Below, piece after piece: positions 61,535-64,000 of a stretch of 64,000 nucleotides of DNA. Position 1 is the stretch's first letter. The number at the start of each line of letters is the position of its first letter. This stretch comes from Watersipora subatra (Eukaryota; Bryozoa; Gymnolaemata; Cheilostomatida; Watersiporidae): positions 61,608,248 to 61,672,247 of the forward strand of contig NC_088711.1 of assembly GCF_963576615.1 (NCBI RefSeq), read 5' to 3'. A model generated the notes under the pieces. It saw only the letters and a program-made list of their open reading frames with translations. It had not been told where the DNA came from and made no database searches. Made by a program: the position numbers and the translations under genes.

Positions 61535-61580
61535 GCTACAGACAGTACTGTTTCGGCTATTGAAGCCTCATCAGTGCAGC
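61535..61580 (-). ncRNA. Type I hammerhead ribozyme, copy 3
   Basis: Identical to copy 1; cleavage predicted between 61541 and 61540. Confidence 0.9.
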
Positions 61581-61793
61581 TCAGAGCTTAGGCAAGGGAC
61601 ACAAATCCCATTACCAATGAGAGTTGACTTCCTGCCATGAAACAACTAAGTTGCCACGCAGACTTTAAGAAAGCCAATGTGCTGGCACCAGAGTGCTCAA
61701 ATCACAAAAGTGATGAGCTTTGCACAAAGGCTAATAGTGCCGCACCTCTCACAGAGTGCTCAACCAAACCGAAGTAAGGGAGCATATACTCAT

Positions 61794-61839
61794 GCTACAG
61801 ACAGTACTGTTTCGGCTATTGAAGCCTCATCAGTGCAGC
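61794..61839 (-). ncRNA. Type I hammerhead ribozyme, copy 4
   Basis: Identical to copy 1; cleavage predicted between 61800 and 61799. First ribozyme met by a minus-strand transcript of the array. Confidence 0.9.
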
Positions 61840-61974
61840 TCAGAGCTTAGGCAAGGGACACAAATCCCATTACCAATGAGAGTTGACTTCCTGCCATGAA
61901 ACAACTAAGTTGCCTCGCAGACTTTAAGAAAGCCAATGTGCTGGCACCAGAGTGCTCAAAAGTGCATCAGAGTG

Positions 61975-62661
<687 letters not shown>

Positions 62662-62695
<34 letters not shown>
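62662..62695. repeat. (TA)n microsatellite
   Basis: Remainder of the tract that was split by the MITE. Confidence 0.95.
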
Positions 62696-62697
<2 letters not shown>

Positions 62698-64000
62698 CTA
62701 TTTGTAATTCTGACACAAGTTGTCTTCTCCTGAATGTTTGTTTAGTTAGTTCTAAGTTCAGTAGTTGTCTTGCCTCGCTTGGGCACCAATTTTTGTTCCT
62801 CTGTAGTATGAGTGTTAGCCACTTTTCTATTGCCAGTATATAGCCTCTCTTGGATGTCAATTTTAAATATCGTAGTCGCTGTCGTATCAACAATAGTTTG
62901 GCCTATCTCAGTTTTCGATATAATGTATATTTGGCAATAATAAGCCTCACTTAGTCATAAAATAAAACAATTGTCAAAATAGTTCGCAGTATAATATATA
63001 TCTCGTCAAAATGATAGTGATTAAAGTTGTCCTCAGAAACATATTAGTTTAAATTATAGTAGTACTCAACCAAATGGATTTATCTCTTCGTGGTAAAAAT
63101 AGCAATAAAAGGGTTATACAACTTCACCCATCTGGCCTCCTTGGCCTACTTCTCCTTGGCCCGTCTCTCTCTTTCTGGTAAATAATAATAACAGGGTAGT
63201 AATGGTCCACCCGCTTGGCTCCTTTGGCCTGCTGTCTGAATTAATCACTTTCAGAGGCTCTTTTTATACAAGTCGTTCGAGAATAATAACTTTAATTTGC
63301 TTCTTGTCAGCTTTTTGCAAGCTGTGTGCAAATGCTGACTAGGCATATCGCAACAAATCAGCTGGGGTGGAGCGCATGAGCTCATTTTTGTGGAATTGTG
63401 GGATTTTTGTTGGGAACTTTGCCATTTTTCTGAGTGTAGAATTTATAAAAATGTTTTTATCTCTTTTGTTTTCAGCTTTAAAATATTAGAAAAATTCTAG
63501 AGTATGTATTTTGCTCCACTCTTTGTACTTAAAATTTCATTTTTTAAAAGAATTTCTTTTAGCTGTGAAAAATTATTAAAACTTATTTTTTTTAAACTTT
63601 GCTAAAAACCAGCTCCTTGAGAAAATCGATGATTAAATGGAATCTCATGGAGACAGTTAAAAGGACTATTTTTCATGAATTTGATAGTTTCTGAGGACCG
63701 CTTTGACATTGCCAGTGTACAATAAAATAAAATTAGCATCAAGCGTGAAATTTAAAGCTAACACATAGTAAGAAAAACATACAATACAAAGATTAAAATG
63801 TAAACTCTAGCCATGCATTTCTTGTTTATGTGACAATCAATCTTTTCGTTGTAGCTCAAGGATGTACGCATGGAGGCTTTCCTTTATTCCGTATAGGCTC
63901 TTTACAGGATTGGATAGCTGTTCCTTTCTTATGTTTCATCTTCTGATGTTTATGCAATATCTTAATGTTTTGTGTTGAATCTGAGTAAGCATATAAACAA
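62696..64000. other. Unassigned sequence
   Basis: The minus frame at 62696-62893 (LIRQRLRYLKLTSKRGYILA, KWLTLILQRNKNWCP) has protein-like composition but no recognised family. At 63090-63250 a ~90-bp motif with TGGCCTCCTTGGCCT / TGGCTCCTTTGGCCT is repeated twice. Otherwise AT-rich. Confidence 0.35.

Overview
This is animal nuclear DNA: AT-rich, with spliced genes, many decayed transposons, TA-rich microsatellites and low gene density. Several protein families here (a DUF294-type nucleotidyltransferase fused to a long TPR array, a P2X7-tail-like domain, and a family carrying an 'HAFSGCD' motif) are familiar from marine invertebrates, so a lophotrochozoan such as a bryozoan or mollusc is the best guess; this is an inference. 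I worked by eye; no database search was run.

Layout. The window is built from a large, imperfect tandem segmental duplication. Unit A (about 4.0-23.9 kb) and unit B (about 29.3-42.0 kb) share the same order: a short boundary repeat, non-coding DNA, an ARFRP1-like GTPase pseudogene on the plus strand, and a three-exon NTase-TPR gene on the minus strand. The boundary repeat appears a third time at about 50.7 kb. A flanking non-coding segment (1-4.0 kb) is paralogous to 42.9-50.7 kb. Differences between the copies date the mobile elements: unit A has a 4.4-kb copia retrotransposon where unit B keeps an empty site, and an extra copy of the ARFRP1 last exon where B has none.

Genes. In unit A the NTase-TPR gene reads open through three phase-0 exons (32 + 590 + 950 codons). 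It has an NTase motif in exon 2 and 21 TPR repeats of exactly 44 residues in exon 3. In unit B the NTase exon has two nonsense codons, a 73-codon in-frame deletion and a mutated NTase motif. Its TPR exon stays open but with 14 repeats, several of them almost identical.

51-57 kb holds remnants of three mobile-element-associated or accessory genes: a THAP-domain transposon protein, a P2X7-tail-like domain and an HAFSGCD/PIN-like gene. The last is interrupted by a GC-rich, LTR-like insertion and a 32-bp tandem repeat.

61-62.7 kb is the most striking part. A 259-bp unit is repeated about 3.7 times between two TA tracts. Each of the four copies carries, on the minus strand, a complete type I hammerhead ribozyme (core CTGATGA...GAAA, cleavage triplet GTC, all three stems pair). 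This is the architecture of an animal retrozyme or Penelope-related ribozyme element, predicted to give 259-nt RNA monomers. A Tc1/mariner-like MITE sits inside the adjoining TA tract.
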